Source of the DNA: Vespula vulgaris
Lineage: Eukaryota; Arthropoda; Insecta; Hymenoptera; Vespidae
Length of the DNA stretch: 64,000 nt
Direction: 5' to 3'
Assembly: GCF_905475345.1 (NCBI RefSeq)
Contig: NC_066608.1
Coordinates: 1,483,501-1,547,500 of the forward strand
Positions within the stretch are counted from its first letter, which is position 1. Each line of letters begins with the position of its first letter. Shown piece by piece: positions 12,601 to 25,150 of the stretch. A program made the position numbers and the translations under genes. The notes under the pieces were generated by a model. That model was not told where the DNA came from. It did no database searches and saw only the letters and a program-made list of their open reading frames with translations.

Positions 12601-15600
12601 GCTTCGAAAATAGCACTTTCTTTCCTTTCCTCTTCTCTTCCTTTTTTTTTTGTTTCTTTTTTCTTTCTTTTATTTTCGTGCGTACTTACGTACGCGGTGG
12701 TTGTCCCTGTTTCTTTCGATTTTGATTTTCCTTTTCTCCCTTTTTTGTCGTCGAAGATGGGAACAGTTTTTTAATCCTTTTTCCCTTTCTCTCCTTTTCG
12801 GTTTACCGTTTGACTTGTTCTTTTCTTTTATTTATTTATTTCCTTTTTTTTTAATTTCCCTTCGAAAAAACGAAAAGAGAAAAAAAGATTCGGACTCGAA
12901 GTCTTTCTCTACTTCAATGGGAGGAGCCGAGTATCCTGAAAATAGTCCTACTACCTTTGACCTCTTTTCGCGAGTGTGACGGATAGTAGTGAGCTACGAA
13001 AGAGTGATCTCTACTCGGGATAACGGGATGAGGATTCGCGCGATATCGTTAAGGACGAAGAAGGACGATCGATCGAGTGTTTCTTACGATCGTTGAATAT
13101 TTTTTTCTCCCCTATCTGTCCATCTATCTCTCTCTATCTTTCTCCCGTCAATGGATATTATGGTGAACATTCGAGATCTATACGATCGATGGTGTTAGTG
13201 GTGAAAGTGATCGTTCGCTTAGAGGAAAAGAAGAAGAAGAGGAAAAAAGGAGAAAGTTAACTGTACGATAGACTAAAAGAAAAAGAAAGGAAAGGAAAAA
13301 AGAAAAGACCAAGTATAACTCTATTGTTGTTCCCAAAAGGGTTGTTGTTGCCAAGAAAAATAAAAACAAAAAAAATACGTTCGGTAAAGTGTCTAACTCT
13401 CTCTCTACGATTTTTCATGGATTTCAAAAATTATTTTTAATTTCGCCTTCAATCATTTCAACTATATTCCGAAGTTTCGTACCGCATTGTGTTATCGTCA
13501 TTGCGGTGAACGGCGCGAAAAAGTGCGCGAATAACTTCGATCGAGGTTCGTTAAGTTAAACAGAACGGTGTAAGCTCATCCAGGACTTTAGGACCTTAAA
13601 AGGGAACAATTAAAATAATAAATCATTTCTCTCCAAGGATCTTCCGACTATATAGAAGTATATTCTACTGCTACGATCAAGAGGAAACAACCCGTGCCCG
13701 CTTATTTTTTCTCTCTTCTTTTTGGTAGGTACACGACCAACCGTGTGAGAATTCAATTTATGAATCGATGCTTCGTTAGCAGTAACGATACTTTCTATTT
13801 GTTCCACCGTCAAAATTTCTCTACTCCCGTATCTAACCGAGACAGATAGATATTGAATCGCTGAATTCTCGATGTATGTATGTATGTATGTATGTATGTA
13901 TGTATATATGTACGTACGTACGTACGTATATATGTAGATATATATGCGTAAGCGTATACAAATACTCATCTATGTACGTATGCAGTAGTACGAATACATA
14001 GATATATAGTAATATACCTACGCATTCTCACGTTTAAAATATTAAATCCGTTTTTGATCGCTTCTCACTCGTGGACTCATCGATATAATTGCGAGATGAA
14101 ATGCGTTTTCCATTTATCCGGTTATATATCTACTTCGCGTTCTTTTTTTATTTCCTTCTTTCTTTTTCCTTTTTTATCTTTTTCAACGACGAAGACCCTA
14201 ACATCGTAACGTTTACTTTTTTTCTCTCTTTTTTTTCTTTCTTTTCCTTATTCTCTTTCCGATTAGAAAACTTATCAGAATATTCAATTTAGCAAGAGGC
14301 TTAATTTCGTGCAAACGACCGACAATGTTACATTCGCATATAGTTCGATATTTAAATGAACCGAAATCGAATCACCGTTATTAGGTAAAATCATGACATG
14401 TTATTAGAATTTAGGGAGAGTCCACGTCGTTGGATGTTACCGAACGGACTATCCACCGGTAGTCGGTCATTCATTCTATTCTCGACGTATAATTTCGTCA
14501 ATTGCCCTTTCATCGATCCATCTACGAGTTACTTAGAGAGTTTCGAGATATCGAGATGGGTATCGCGTAGTGAGTGTTATCGTATCTCGTGTTTATCTTA
14601 TCAAGAAATTATTATTTTTCTTTTTTCTTTCCTTCTGTTTCTTTTCCTTTTCTTTCGTGTCCTCACCCAAGTTTCTTTTTTATTTTTATTTTTTTTTTAT
14701 TCAACGAAAAAAGAATTAATTGTTAGATACGCGTTACTGCCCGTGAACTTACTTAATTTTTTGTTTATTTATGTTCTTTTCCCTCCTTCTCCACCGATCC
14801 CGTCATCGATCTTCTCCGAGGCACATTTATTTTCTTTCGTTTTCATTTTTTGTGACTTTTGTGAGGGTTCTTTTTTATTTTAGCAATGGGACGAGGACGT
14901 GGCCAGAACTAAGTATATCGTTATAATTAAATAGGATTATAGCAAACGTGTAAAACTTTATCTAGAGTTATTTTTACGTTCGACGTCGATGTTAAAAGAC
15001 ATTTACGAGCACTTTAAAAAAAGAGAATACGATTCGCAATTGGTTCGCCGCAACGAGCGCATGCTTAATTAACTTTTCGATGTACACATAGAGTGGAAGA
15101 GAAATCGAAAGATCGATAGATTCGTGCGTGAGAAGAATTGAATAATTAGAATAGTTCGAATGCTTTCTAATTGCATCTATCTAGTCAAGATTATTCTATC
15201 GATAAAAGTAAAGTAAATTGTTTGTAAAAATTTATTGTTATTGCCTTTCGAATTCGTATTCTTTTTTTTCGATTTTTTCGAATACAATGAAATTTCATCA
15301 TCCAAACTTTTTTTTGTCTTTTTTTTTCGTTTAACTTCTGTTCTTTTTCTTTCAAGAAAATTACTCGACCAACTTTTTTTATTGGTTACGTAAAATATAA
15401 CGAAGTCATAATAACGCCAGCAATATCTACGTTAAGCGAAATTGTCCTTTAATATTCTCGTCAAACTCAATCGTTCACAAAATGCAATTAATCGATAATA
15501 ACTTACTACTATGTTTTGAATGATCCTCTTGTACGCTGTTAATTTTTTTCTGATCCTATTCCTTTTAAAATAAAAGAGTCAACTTTTCTATAGTTATTCT

Positions 15601-17894
15601 CTAGGATCCACGGATTTCATTCGAAATGAAAAATTTCATTTTATGCTGTGTGATATTACGAGAAAGAATACACAACGGATCTCTCTCATTCTCTCTTTCT
15701 CTCTCTTTCTCTCACTCTAACCACGTCGACTTTCCTTCTTTGTAATAATGATACCATTGTATTACTAGATGCTTGAATCGTGACGTGAAAGCTATTTTCA
15801 GAAGAAATGTTTCTTCCTCGACGTATGACTAAAACAAAGCTATACGAGAAAGAGAGAGAGAGAGAGGGTACGTATATTATACGTCATAATTCTCTTTGAA
15901 AATTTTCAACGTTAAAAGCAATAAAATTTTTATATCGAGTCTATATAAAAATATATACAAATAGATGTATAGTAAAGTAATAACGAATTTCGAACGATTC
16001 GGTTGAAAAATAATTATCGATAGATAGAATGCATTGAAGTTTCGTATATTAAATTTATATATTGCGATTCGTAAGGTAGTAGTTTTTGAAAAAGATCAAT
16101 GTATCTAAAAATATATCGCAATAAATATTCTGATTTCCTTTAATTAAGATCGATAGAGTTATCAATTTGGAACTTACACAGCATATACACACACCCATGC
16201 GTGCTCGCATAGACAGAGTTTGCACTTTGTTTCGATTTTATTACTAAACGTATCAATTGATTTATATCTAACGTATCGGTAGGTACGCGCGAGAGATTAG
16301 CTGCATCGCGTTTGCTTATCAAATATCCAATTTCGATTCGGATATTATCGCTGATTCATCGACATCCTATTGCTCTACCTAACGCTTGCTGTCGAAACGT
16401 GTTAGTTCCATTATCCATGTACTCGCTGAATATTGTTTGCTTATTTATCCGCTTGAGATTAGCTCTGGCGGTTAGGGTATTATTAGTTGCAAACTTTATT
16501 CCTTGTAATTGTTTCATGCGATTTTGACGTTACTTTATCAATAATTTTACACAAATTAATCCCTTCTTATTTCGCGTCTTTGCACGTCCATATAATTTTC
16601 CGACGATACATCCATGCATAATTAAGAAAAAACAAAAAGAAAAACGAAGAAGAAAGATCAACACAATTTAAGAATAATAAACAATGCGATCAAACAAGAT
16701 TTTCTCTTAATCTCAATTACTTTCGTTGCAACAGAGTTTTCAAAACAAATAAACAAATCTATTATGAATATAAATTTTCATTTAGATATATATATATATA
16801 TGTACATATAAACACGTTCGATCGATCGATTCCACGTGATATGCTAATGAACGCGATTTGTCACGATATCTTATAACCCCAATTTCGCAAGAGTATACGA
16901 GGGGAAACGATTACACGGTGCAAATGTGCATTTCGTTCTAGGTCTAGTCCGTTGTTCGATAATTACGTCGTTGAGAAGTCGGAAGTTTCGCAGTCGAGAA
17001 ACCGTGGAGAATGTTTCTTCTTGGTTGCTCGTTGATAATTAGACGAAAGTTTACGTCCGGCTAACGAAGTACCTACGTTTCGCGAGGCAAGAGGGCATTT
17101 CTTAACCTTTATGGGAGATGGAGTAGAGGGGGAAAGAGATTGTTAGAACGAACGAGACATAAAATAAAGAAAGGTCGAAAGGAAAAGGAAAATTAGGAGG
17201 TGAAGGAGGATAAGAGGAAGAGGATGAACACCGACTTGCGAAAGTTGCACGTCCCAAGCGTTTAATTCGATGGGACGAGAATTAGTAATGTACCTTTGAT
17301 AAAGTCACTTCTCTTCATCTATCTATCTCTTTCTTTCTCTCTCTCTCTCTCTTTCTCTTTCTGTCTCTCTCACCCCCATCCCCCAAGGTCTTGCAAAGCG
17401 CGGGATCGCCGGTTCGGAGCTTTGGCCGCGAGGCAAAGAAGCTTAATTATTCAAAGACGAGGACAATTCCGTTATGCGAAGACCCACTCTTCCGGTCTCG
17501 ACCCAGGTATTTCATTTTACGAGAGGTTGCCGCGAAGAAAACGGGGGATGAAAGAGGGGAAAGGAGGTGAACACACTCTCTCTCTCTCTCTTTATCTCTC
17601 TTTCTATAATCCTTATCAGGTGTATTACCCGTAATCTTGCCTGTTAAATGGGGGCTTTAGTCAGGATTTTCCGCATTAACACGAACCCTGTCCTGAATAT
17701 TCCCGTTGAATTGCCTCGGTACCATGTACCTTTCTATACTTGGGACTCGTTTCGATCGCCAAGGACGATTTGAAAAAAATTGGAATTATTATTTAACTTT
17801 GATTCAAGTACTATATGAAATGACGATACGGGTCGCACGATAATGTCCAATCGTATTAAGTAGTATTGTATCGTTCAATACTAGACTTATATCG
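12601..17894. other. No gene seen
   Basis: Pyrimidine-rich to 12850. A CpG-containing unique part lies at 12900-13090 and 13500-13560. Bases 14600-14880 are T-rich. Bases 16820-17110 and 17380-17720 are more balanced, unique and could be conserved noncoding elements (they contain ATGCTAAT and CAGGTG cores). Confidence 0.5.
13872..13930 (+). repeat. (ATGT)n then (ACGT)n microsatellite
   Basis: About eight ATGT units pass into ACGT units, a single-base switch within one array. Confidence 0.9.
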
Positions 17895-18160
17895 ATCGTT
17901 TAATTACTCCTCTGCTACCACCCTGTTATCTTTACACTCAATCAAACTCTTTTCGATCGTTACCACTCGATTTATATTTCTCGTTCGACTTCAAAATTTT
18001 TCTAAATCACAAGATCGATCAATGAAACATCGACACTCTATCATATCGTTTAATTTACTTCTTATTACATTCGGATCAAATCAAACTCGTTTTGATCGCT
18101 ACTAATTCGATTAATCTTCTTCAAAGTTTTTCAGATCGAATTATAAGATAATCGAATGAT
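17895..18160 (+). repeat. Two-copy tandem duplication, period 150 bp
   Basis: ATCGTTTAATT(T)ACT occurs at 17895 and 18045. In both copies it is followed by AATCAAACTC(T/G)TTTTCGATCG(C/T)TAC-like sequence, an ATTCGAT/CTCGATT segment, CTTCAAA(A/G)TTTTTC and a final AGATCGA. The order is preserved through most of the unit, with small insertions and deletions. The sequence is unusually rich in GATC. Confidence 0.55.
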
Positions 18161-18304
18161 CATATTAAAATTGACAGGACAATTATATAGCTGATTAGTA
18201 TTGTGTACTGTCGTTATAGTTACACCTGAGAATTCGTTGTCGCGCGGTTTTCAATTGTGCAAAATTTATCGCCTCGATCTATCTCGTTCAACCCCCTACA
18301 ACTA

Positions 18305-18330
18305 CCCAACCCCTCAACCCCCTTGGCCCC
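18305..18330 (-). other. G-quadruplex motif on the minus strand
   Basis: C tracts at 18305-18307, 18310-18313, 18318-18322 and 18327-18330 are separated by 2, 4 and 4 bases. This is a canonical quadruplex pattern on the minus strand (i-motif on +). An extra C5 tract lies just upstream at about 18292. Confidence 0.55.
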
Positions 18331-18512
18331 TTTACCGCGATTCTCGCGTAAACGCTCAACCAGTGAAACGCATATGGCGCGTGTACGTTCGAAGGCACAC
18401 GCTTTGCGATATTTTCGAGGCAGCTGTTTCTCGTAATTCATTGTAATTAACGATACCGATCGGTATATCGTTTCTCTTTTTCCTGCCTCGATCGAAACCG
18501 CGCGTTACAAGC

Positions 18513-18862
18513 GTAACAACGTTTTGCTCTTCGTGATACGGGTTAAATTCCTATTGGTCAGATCATTTTCAACATCATAAAGTCTATTTTTCGCCCGTTG
18601 GTAATATTTTATTTATTTTTTATTTCTTTTTTTTTGGCTTGCGTTTTTCTTTCTTTTTTTTTTTTTAATCCACTTTAACTCCGCGTTAGTAATTTTATTC
18701 GGTGAAAATAAAAAAGAAAAAAGAAGAGAACGCAAAGAAATGTTTTAATATTTTAATTAATCGTTCTTTGATTAAAGAACAGAGTTCGATTATACGCGAC
18801 CTATTTTACTCATCGGAGTAATAACGTTTTGCTCTTGTCGTGATACGCTTTAGATTTCTATA
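18513..18862 (+). repeat. Direct repeat of about 42 bp, 306 bp apart
   Basis: GTAACAACGTTTTGCTCTT is followed by CGTGATACG(G/C)(G/T)TTA(A)ATTCCTAT at 18513. It recurs at 18819 as GTAATAACGTTTTGCTCTTG with CGTGATACGCTTTAGATTTC. The weak similarity before the words suggests the remnant of a 306 bp tandem duplication rather than two isolated sites. A poly-pyrimidine and poly-T stretch fills the middle. Confidence 0.5.
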
Positions 18863-19895
18863 ATATTAGTGAGTTTATAACATCTGCTTCGACTATTAAT
18901 ATTCTGAAAATTTATGTTAGCTATGTTAATAACTTTCTATTACATTCAAAATCTATTATGTTGTACATTAATTAAAATTACATTATTTATTACATTAATT
19001 CTGATATATCGAGAATCAAAAATTTTAATTTGTTTAACGATCAACTCAATTGTTCGTGAAACATTGCTCGTGAGATATTAAAATCACGTATAAAAAAAAA
19101 TGAGATATATCATGAAAAAAAGAAAAAGAAAAAGAAAAAAGAAAAGTAAAATATGTCGAGTAAGAAATCGCGAATTCGTTTAACGATACTCGCCTTGTTC
19201 TTCGCTTCTTTAAAGCCTTATATTCCTCGTATATTATTTTGCTTTCAAGCTCTCTTGTTCCTTCCCATCCGCCTCCTCATTCTCCTCATCCTCCATCATT
19301 TCTCTTTCTGCATAGAGAAATCTTTATAGTTACGTTTTCGTTATCTCGTATGCATGGAAAAGACGGCTGACATTATACGCGTGCAAATTTACACCCGAAT
19401 GAAGTATAAGTCAAGGTATGCCGGATGATGAAGAAGAGGGAGAAAGAATTTATTACTATCCCGGATATCCGAGAAGCGTAGAACGAAAGAGACGAAAAGA
19501 GAAAAGAAAAGATGGAAAGGGAAGGGAAGGGGAGAGGGAGAAAGAGAGGAAAGAAAAAGAGGACGAAACGGAGGAGGTTTCGTCGCGAGGTAGGTGAAAA
19601 TAAAGCGCGTTAATTCGTTCGGTCACCGTGTGAACAGACAATGAAAGATAGTAGAGTTAGCTTGCCGCTGTTAGGTCGCCGGATCCACATCTGTATATTC
19701 TTTTATTTTTAAATTTGGAAACAGGAATTTCTACCTAAAGCTCTTTTCCATTCATAAAATTCTTGTCATTGTAACGTAACACTGGTGAAAGTGTAAAAGA
19801 GTAGCAACGCGAGCGCAACTCCCTTCTCGCTTTTCCTACGGTGATTTATCACGTTAGAATATAATGTTTGCGCTTCGTGTAGCGAATTTCGAGTT
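18863..19895. other. No gene seen
   Basis: A+T-rich to about 19190, then pyrimidine-rich with a purine tract at 19430-19570. No frame of note. Confidence 0.6.
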
Positions 19896-20580
19896 CAATT
19901 GTGAATCCTCAAATACCGTGTACGAGCGTCGATAATTTTTCTTTTTTTTTTTTTTCTTTCTATTTATTTTTTATGTTTGTTTTTTCGTTCCTTTCTTTCT
20001 GTTTTTTTTTTTGCTTTTTTTTGTGCTTTTTTTTTATTTTCGATTTTTTTCCGCGATTCCACGAATTCCTCCAAATTCCCCAAATTCCCGATCTTTTTTA
20101 TAAGAACAAAGAACGCCATCGTGTAACGCGTAACGTCCAATTGTGACTTTTCAAATACCGTGTCACCAACGTCGATAATTTTTTTTGTTTCTTTTTCTGT
20201 TTGTTCATTTGATCGTTTGTCCGTTTTATTTTTCGATGATTCGTCGAATTCCTCAAATTCCCGATCTTTTTTTATAAGGGCCAAGAACGTCGTGGTGTAC
20301 CGAGTAATGTCCATTTCTACATTTTTAAATAAGGTAAACGAGCGTACATAATTTTGTTTCGCTTGTTTTGTCCCTTCACGTATTCCCGAGTTTCACAAAT
20401 TCTCGATTACCTCATAAAAACGAAATACGTTTAATTGTGAATTCTTTTTTTTTTTTGTAAATAACTAACGTCGCACGATCATCGATCATTTTTTCTTTTT
20501 CATTCTTTTTTGTTTATCATTCGACGATTTCCACGAATTCCACGAATACTCGATCTTTTTCATAAAGATAAAGAACGTTT
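19896..20580 (+). repeat. Diverged tandem array, about four units of 120-240 bp
   Basis: The units start near 19896, 20138, 20311 and 20431. Each begins with AATTGTGA-like sequence, TCAAATACCGTGT and AACGTCGATAATTTTT, continues with a T-rich stretch, then gives CGAATTCCTCAAATTCCCGA, TCTTTTT(T)ATAA and AA(A)GAACGTCG. Units 1 and 2 are the most alike; unit 3 is shortened. The T-rich core varies in length and explains the Phe-rich open frames that cover the array. No gene is inferred. Confidence 0.65.
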
Positions 20581-21284
20581 GTTCTTCTTCCTCTTTCTTC
20601 CATAGCTATTCATCTCAGACTCCATAGAATGCAGCGATATTTCAATTATATCATGGTACTCGTACGTTTGGAATTCCAATGACGGGGACGCTTCGAGAGA
20701 AAAAGAATTTCGAAGTGAAAGAAAGAGGAACGTAGGATCGATTCAACTAGATCCCTTTTACGCGGTCGAATCGACAAAGTTTAATTCCTTCATCGCTTCG
20801 AATTCTCGATTGGTAGTGACGTTATTCGCGTGTATGGTCATGCTGCAACGGAATGCAATTTGATAGATTCCGAATGTAAAAACCTAAACACGAATACGAT
20901 ATTACTATCGAAATATTTGCCTTTCCCCTTTTTATTGTTTTTTTGCTTCCTTTCGTTCTTTACTCTCTCTTTTCTTTTTTTTCAATTCTTTTTTCCGTCG
21001 TCGGTTTTCAGTTCAAAGAAAGAAATTCGTTTTGCAATAATTCCGAACGCGTAAAATTGAAAAATTTCGCGTGATCGAGATCGAAAGGTATGACGTAAAT
21101 AAATCCGTAATAAAAACTTTATTTCCGTTTTTTTCTTCTTCCTTCTTCCTTTTTCCTTTTTTTCTTCTCTCTCTCTCTCTCTCTCTCGTTTTTTTTATGC
21201 GTTCCATCGGGGCTGTCGCGTTCTCGTCGTGCAAACAACGACGGACAATTTCGTACGAAATGCATTTGGTTTGAAAAGCACGAC

Positions 21285-21380
21285 TAGTAGTAGTAGCAGC
21301 AGCAGCAGCAGTAGTAGCAGCGTCGACGGTGGTGTCGACGAAGGCGGTGGTGGTTGCAGCAACAGCGTTAGCAGTGGTAG
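21285..21380 (+). repeat. AGT/AGC trinucleotide tract
   Basis: Twelve Ser-type AGT/AGC codons in a row (21285-21321), then GGT/GTC/AGC-like triplets. The + frame from 21229 stays open to 21651 and is discussed among the findings; most of it is repeat. Confidence 0.8.
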
Positions 21381-21602
21381 TTGCATGCCCTTTAAAATCT
21401 CGACACAACGACGGCCGAGCTTCGATGCGCTATCAAATTCGAAAAGCGCATTTACGTTCAACTCTCGCGGTAAAAATCCATGGCAAAGCTCTTCCGGCCA
21501 GTTCGTTCCTTTTTATCCCTCTTATCCTATTTCTGGCGATGCCTCTCGATTTCTAGAAAAATATTTGACGATCTACTGGAAAAATACAGACGAGAGAGAA
21601 AC

Positions 21603-21605
<3 letters not shown>

Positions 21606-21640
<35 letters not shown>
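21606..21640 (+). repeat. (AG)n microsatellite
   Basis: An AG run of about 35 bases. Confidence 0.9.
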
Positions 21641-21644
<4 letters not shown>

Positions 21645-21778
21645 CACTTGAATTCCTCGATTTCTCTTTTTACCTCTCATTCGTTCATAGGGATATCGGA
21701 ATACTCGATTATCGCGTTCTCGATTTACTTCTATCTAGAAAAGGAAAAGAAAAAAGTACAGGAGAAGGACGGGAGAAA

Positions 21779-21814
21779 TAAAAAATAAAAAATAAAAAAT
21801 AAAAAATAAAAAAT
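21779..21814 (+). repeat. (TAAAAAA)n heptamer repeat
   Basis: Five nearly perfect copies of T followed by six A. A seven-base unit is uncommon among the microsatellites of this window. Confidence 0.85.
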
Positions 21815-22077
21815 TGTAGAGAAGAGAAAAGGAAAGAGAGGAGAGGAATAAAAAGATCACGAGGGACAAAGACGTGGAATATAGGACTATATCGCGTGTG
21901 AAAAACGTACTAACAAATAGATCCAAGCGGGAACGAGCGGAGAAAAGTATGTGAAACGACGAAGATATAGGTGGGTTACGTGGGATGAAAATACGAGAAC
22001 CGAGTTTAGAGTAAAAGATACGAGATGTTTGGCCTGGAGACGTGAATAAGTGATGTTGAGAAAAGTCAGAAGAAGCT

Positions 22078-22079
<2 letters not shown>

Positions 22080-22128
<49 letters not shown>
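22080..22128 (+). repeat. (AT)n microsatellite
   Basis: About 24 uninterrupted AT units. Confidence 0.95.
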
Positions 22129-22132
<4 letters not shown>

Positions 22133-22420
22133 GAAAAGTGGAAGGGAGAGAGTGTAAATACATGTATAGTATACAAAGATACTTATGTATAACACATCCG
22201 AGTAAGGCTGACCTGGCAATAAACGCTGATTGTTACGGACACGAGGAAAAGTAGAAGAGAAAAGGGAGAGAGTTGCCCTTTGCATAACGCACACTACCAA
22301 CAGAACTATGCATGTAGCTACCGGTTGGTCGCTTGGGAAAACGTATTACACCAATTTCACATGCAAAAGTTATTACCCGAAATTGTCTGAAAATTGCGCC
22401 TCGACTCGGTTTCGCGGTGT

Positions 22421-22459
22421 TCTACTACTACTACTACTACTACTACTACTGTTACTACT
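22421..22459 (+). repeat. (CTA)n trinucleotide repeat
   Basis: Ten or more CTA units with one GTT interruption. Confidence 0.9.
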
Positions 22460-22775
22460 CGAGAAGATCTCTTTCTCTCTCTCTCTCTCTCTTTTATCTT
22501 TTTCTTTCTCTTTCTTTCTGTCTTTCTTTCTTTCTTACACTTCCTTCTCGCTATTTACGTTTTTTCTCGATCCTCCTTCCGTTCGTTATACATATAGCAT
22601 TTTCCCTTGGCATATCTTCTTACGAAAAAATATCTTTGGTCAAAAAAAAAAAAGAAAAAAGAAGAAGAGGAAGAAGAAGAAGTAAAAAGTACTTATATTC
22701 GTTACTTTATTTTGAATAATAAATAATTCATGATATCTAATACCATGTCACAAATATGCTTCATTTTTTTTTCAC

Positions 22776-22833
22776 TTCCTCCTCCTCCTCCTCCTCCTCC
22801 TCCCTCTCATTCTCCTCTTCCTCCTCATTCTCC
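22776..22833 (+). repeat. (CCT)n trinucleotide repeat
   Basis: Eight CCT units followed by looser CTC/CTT sequence. Confidence 0.85.
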
Positions 22834-24974
22834 TTCTCTTTTTCTCCGACAAAAGAATTCGCTTATTCTCGTCGCGTTACGAGTCCTCGGGGCTCTTAAA
22901 TATATACAACGTCCGGTAATACTACGTCCGACCGAAGAAGAACTATGCGTCATCCTGGCCGAGCTACTGGAAAATCTGATATAATCACTCTGCAAGCAAA
23001 GACGGTTCTCGAGGGTATTATAACCTTTTTTCATGCGGGAATAACTCGTGCGTCCTTCCTACGTGAGATAACGAGTCTCATCCGTGCTAATTAGAAAGAA
23101 TCGTATGGAACTTGTGCTCGCCAGAACGGATCGTACATGCGAGGAAAGAAGAGATGGAAGTTTGTTAACGTTCAGCTTAATAGAGAACGAAGAAACTAAA
23201 TAGTTTTTCTTTCTTTCTCTCTATCCGTCTGTCTATTTATTTGTTTGTCTCTTTCCGTCTTTCTTTCTTTCTTTACCTCTTAGATTTTTCAACACCGATG
23301 AACACGGTGACAGCTCATTAACACGAAAGAAAAATAAACTTTGATTTCGTTGTTTCTTTTTAAAAGTAATTTACACTTAAGCTTCGAATCCCGAAAGATC
23401 TTTCCCAACGTAGATGACATTGATTCAATTATGACGTTAATTCATTCAATCGGGATACTATGTCGTGACCCAAAAAAGTAATCTTTGTTGTCCCTTCAAA
23501 ATTAGCATTTAAAATCATATTATCTAATGCGGAATGACTTTTGAATTAACAAGATTACGAAGATCCGTATTCTTCTTTTCTTTTTTTAAGTTTTATTTCA
23601 TTTTTCATATTTTCTTTCTAGCAAGTTTTTCACGTTGTTTCCTCTTCTTTTCTGTTAGATATAAATTTACAACTTATTCTACTACCATGGTATCACATTA
23701 TTTTCTTTTTTTTTTTTTGTAGACACGGCAATATTTTTAAATGAAATTAAATGAAAATGTGATAATATTATTTGTGCGTCTCAATTAAATTCAGAGAATC
23801 AAGTAGAACCTGATAACGAAATAATTGTTATAGCTACTATATCGCGATATTTGAACATCTTAATTGACTATATCGTGATAATTTAATTTTGTATATTGAT
23901 AAGCGATCTTTCTCTCTGGTTTAAAAATCGAAAACGTACAAGTTCGTATAATTAATTTTGGAATACGTACCGAAAAAAGAGAGAGAGAAGGAGAGAGAGA
24001 GAGAGAGAGAGAGAGAATACAGAGCCAAGTCTGCGTGTGAACCATGCCGTGAGCACAAGGCGTGAACACATAGTGAAGGGTGAAAACGGGTCAAGTCGTC
24101 GAACCAACGAGAATTCGAGCAATTTATGTAGGTCAACCTACCTCTACGGAGGGCTTAACGTCACGACACTACTTTTTTTTTCTACTACAGGTCGATTCGT
24201 CAATGTATTTTCTACCAAATTATATAGGTCGATTCGTATATTTATCAATGTATCAAAGATGAGTGAAAAAAAAACGAAAATTAGATAAGGGTCGTCTTTA
24301 AAATTTTTTCTTTATTTTCTTGCTCTTTTCCCTCTGTTGTTTTTTTTTCTCCTCGCGTGTTATAGATTTTAATCAAACAAATATCCACAACCAAAGTGTT
24401 TTCGCTCGCGAAAGGAAGAGAGAAAGAAAGAAAAAGAAATTTGTTCATCGATAAAACATCTTAACGATTTCATTAAATTTTAATACTACTTGGAACTACG
24501 CGAAACGTTAAAACGCGGAGTTAGATAAACGAAAGCCTAGAGTATAATAGTAGGTATATCTATGTATAGAGTCGATCGAGTCGAATGCCCTGGATGACCT
24601 TTGTCCACTTGCATGTAGATGTATGACATCTATCGTAAACGTCGAGAGAGCGAGAGAGAAAGAGAGAGAAATGTCTGTTCGAACTTTAATGTCTCAATTG
24701 TGTTGCGGTGCTTTTACCTTTACACCCTTGCCTTTCCACCACAATGATACCTTATTGCGAAAGAAATACAAAAGAAAAAAGTTCTAATGGTAGGTGAATG
24801 GTATTAGCGACAGATATTGTTCGGCTAATGCAAAAATAAAATTTTGTTCTTGCCCTCTGGCCCCTTTCCCATAAATAATGATATCTCGTAGGATCGTTCG
24901 CGCGTTTTTCTCGAAAATAAAATAACGTGATGTTATATACTCGCATATGTTGCGTGCTATTGGATTGCAAGAGA

Positions 24975-24976
24975 AA

Positions 24977-25015
<39 letters not shown>

Positions 25016-25032
25016 GAAGGAAGGAAGGAAGA
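24975..25032 (+). repeat. (AAAG)n/(AAGG)n microsatellite
   Basis: AAAG tetramers switch to AAGG tetramers. It lies 120 bases upstream of the transposase-like relic. Confidence 0.9.
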
Positions 25033-25150
25033 AAAAAGAGAAACAGATGACGCGGCGAAGAGAAGAAAGGGGAGAGAAAGGAGATAAAACCACCAAGGGT
25101 TAGTATTCTCGCTGATATAAAAAAAAGGGTTGAATATTCGATTGGCTTAA

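Larger units (their letters stand above)
20581..25150. other. No gene supported
   Basis: Many simple repeats, listed separately. Two 45-base-spaced copies of AGGTCGATTCGT occur at about 24189 and 24228. ACTATATCG(C/T)GATA occurs twice at about 23836 and 23868. Unique sequence lies at 22860-23180. Confidence 0.5.

Noticed and set aside
14398..14883. + strand frame of 161 codons
   Set aside because: The second half is a Phe/Leu translation of T-rich DNA; the first half shows no recognisable motif or splice sites.
23380..23400. TTCGAATCCCG as a tRNA B box
   Set aside because: No A box or foldable acceptor stem at the right distance; the same holds for the similar words at about 30898 and 35188.
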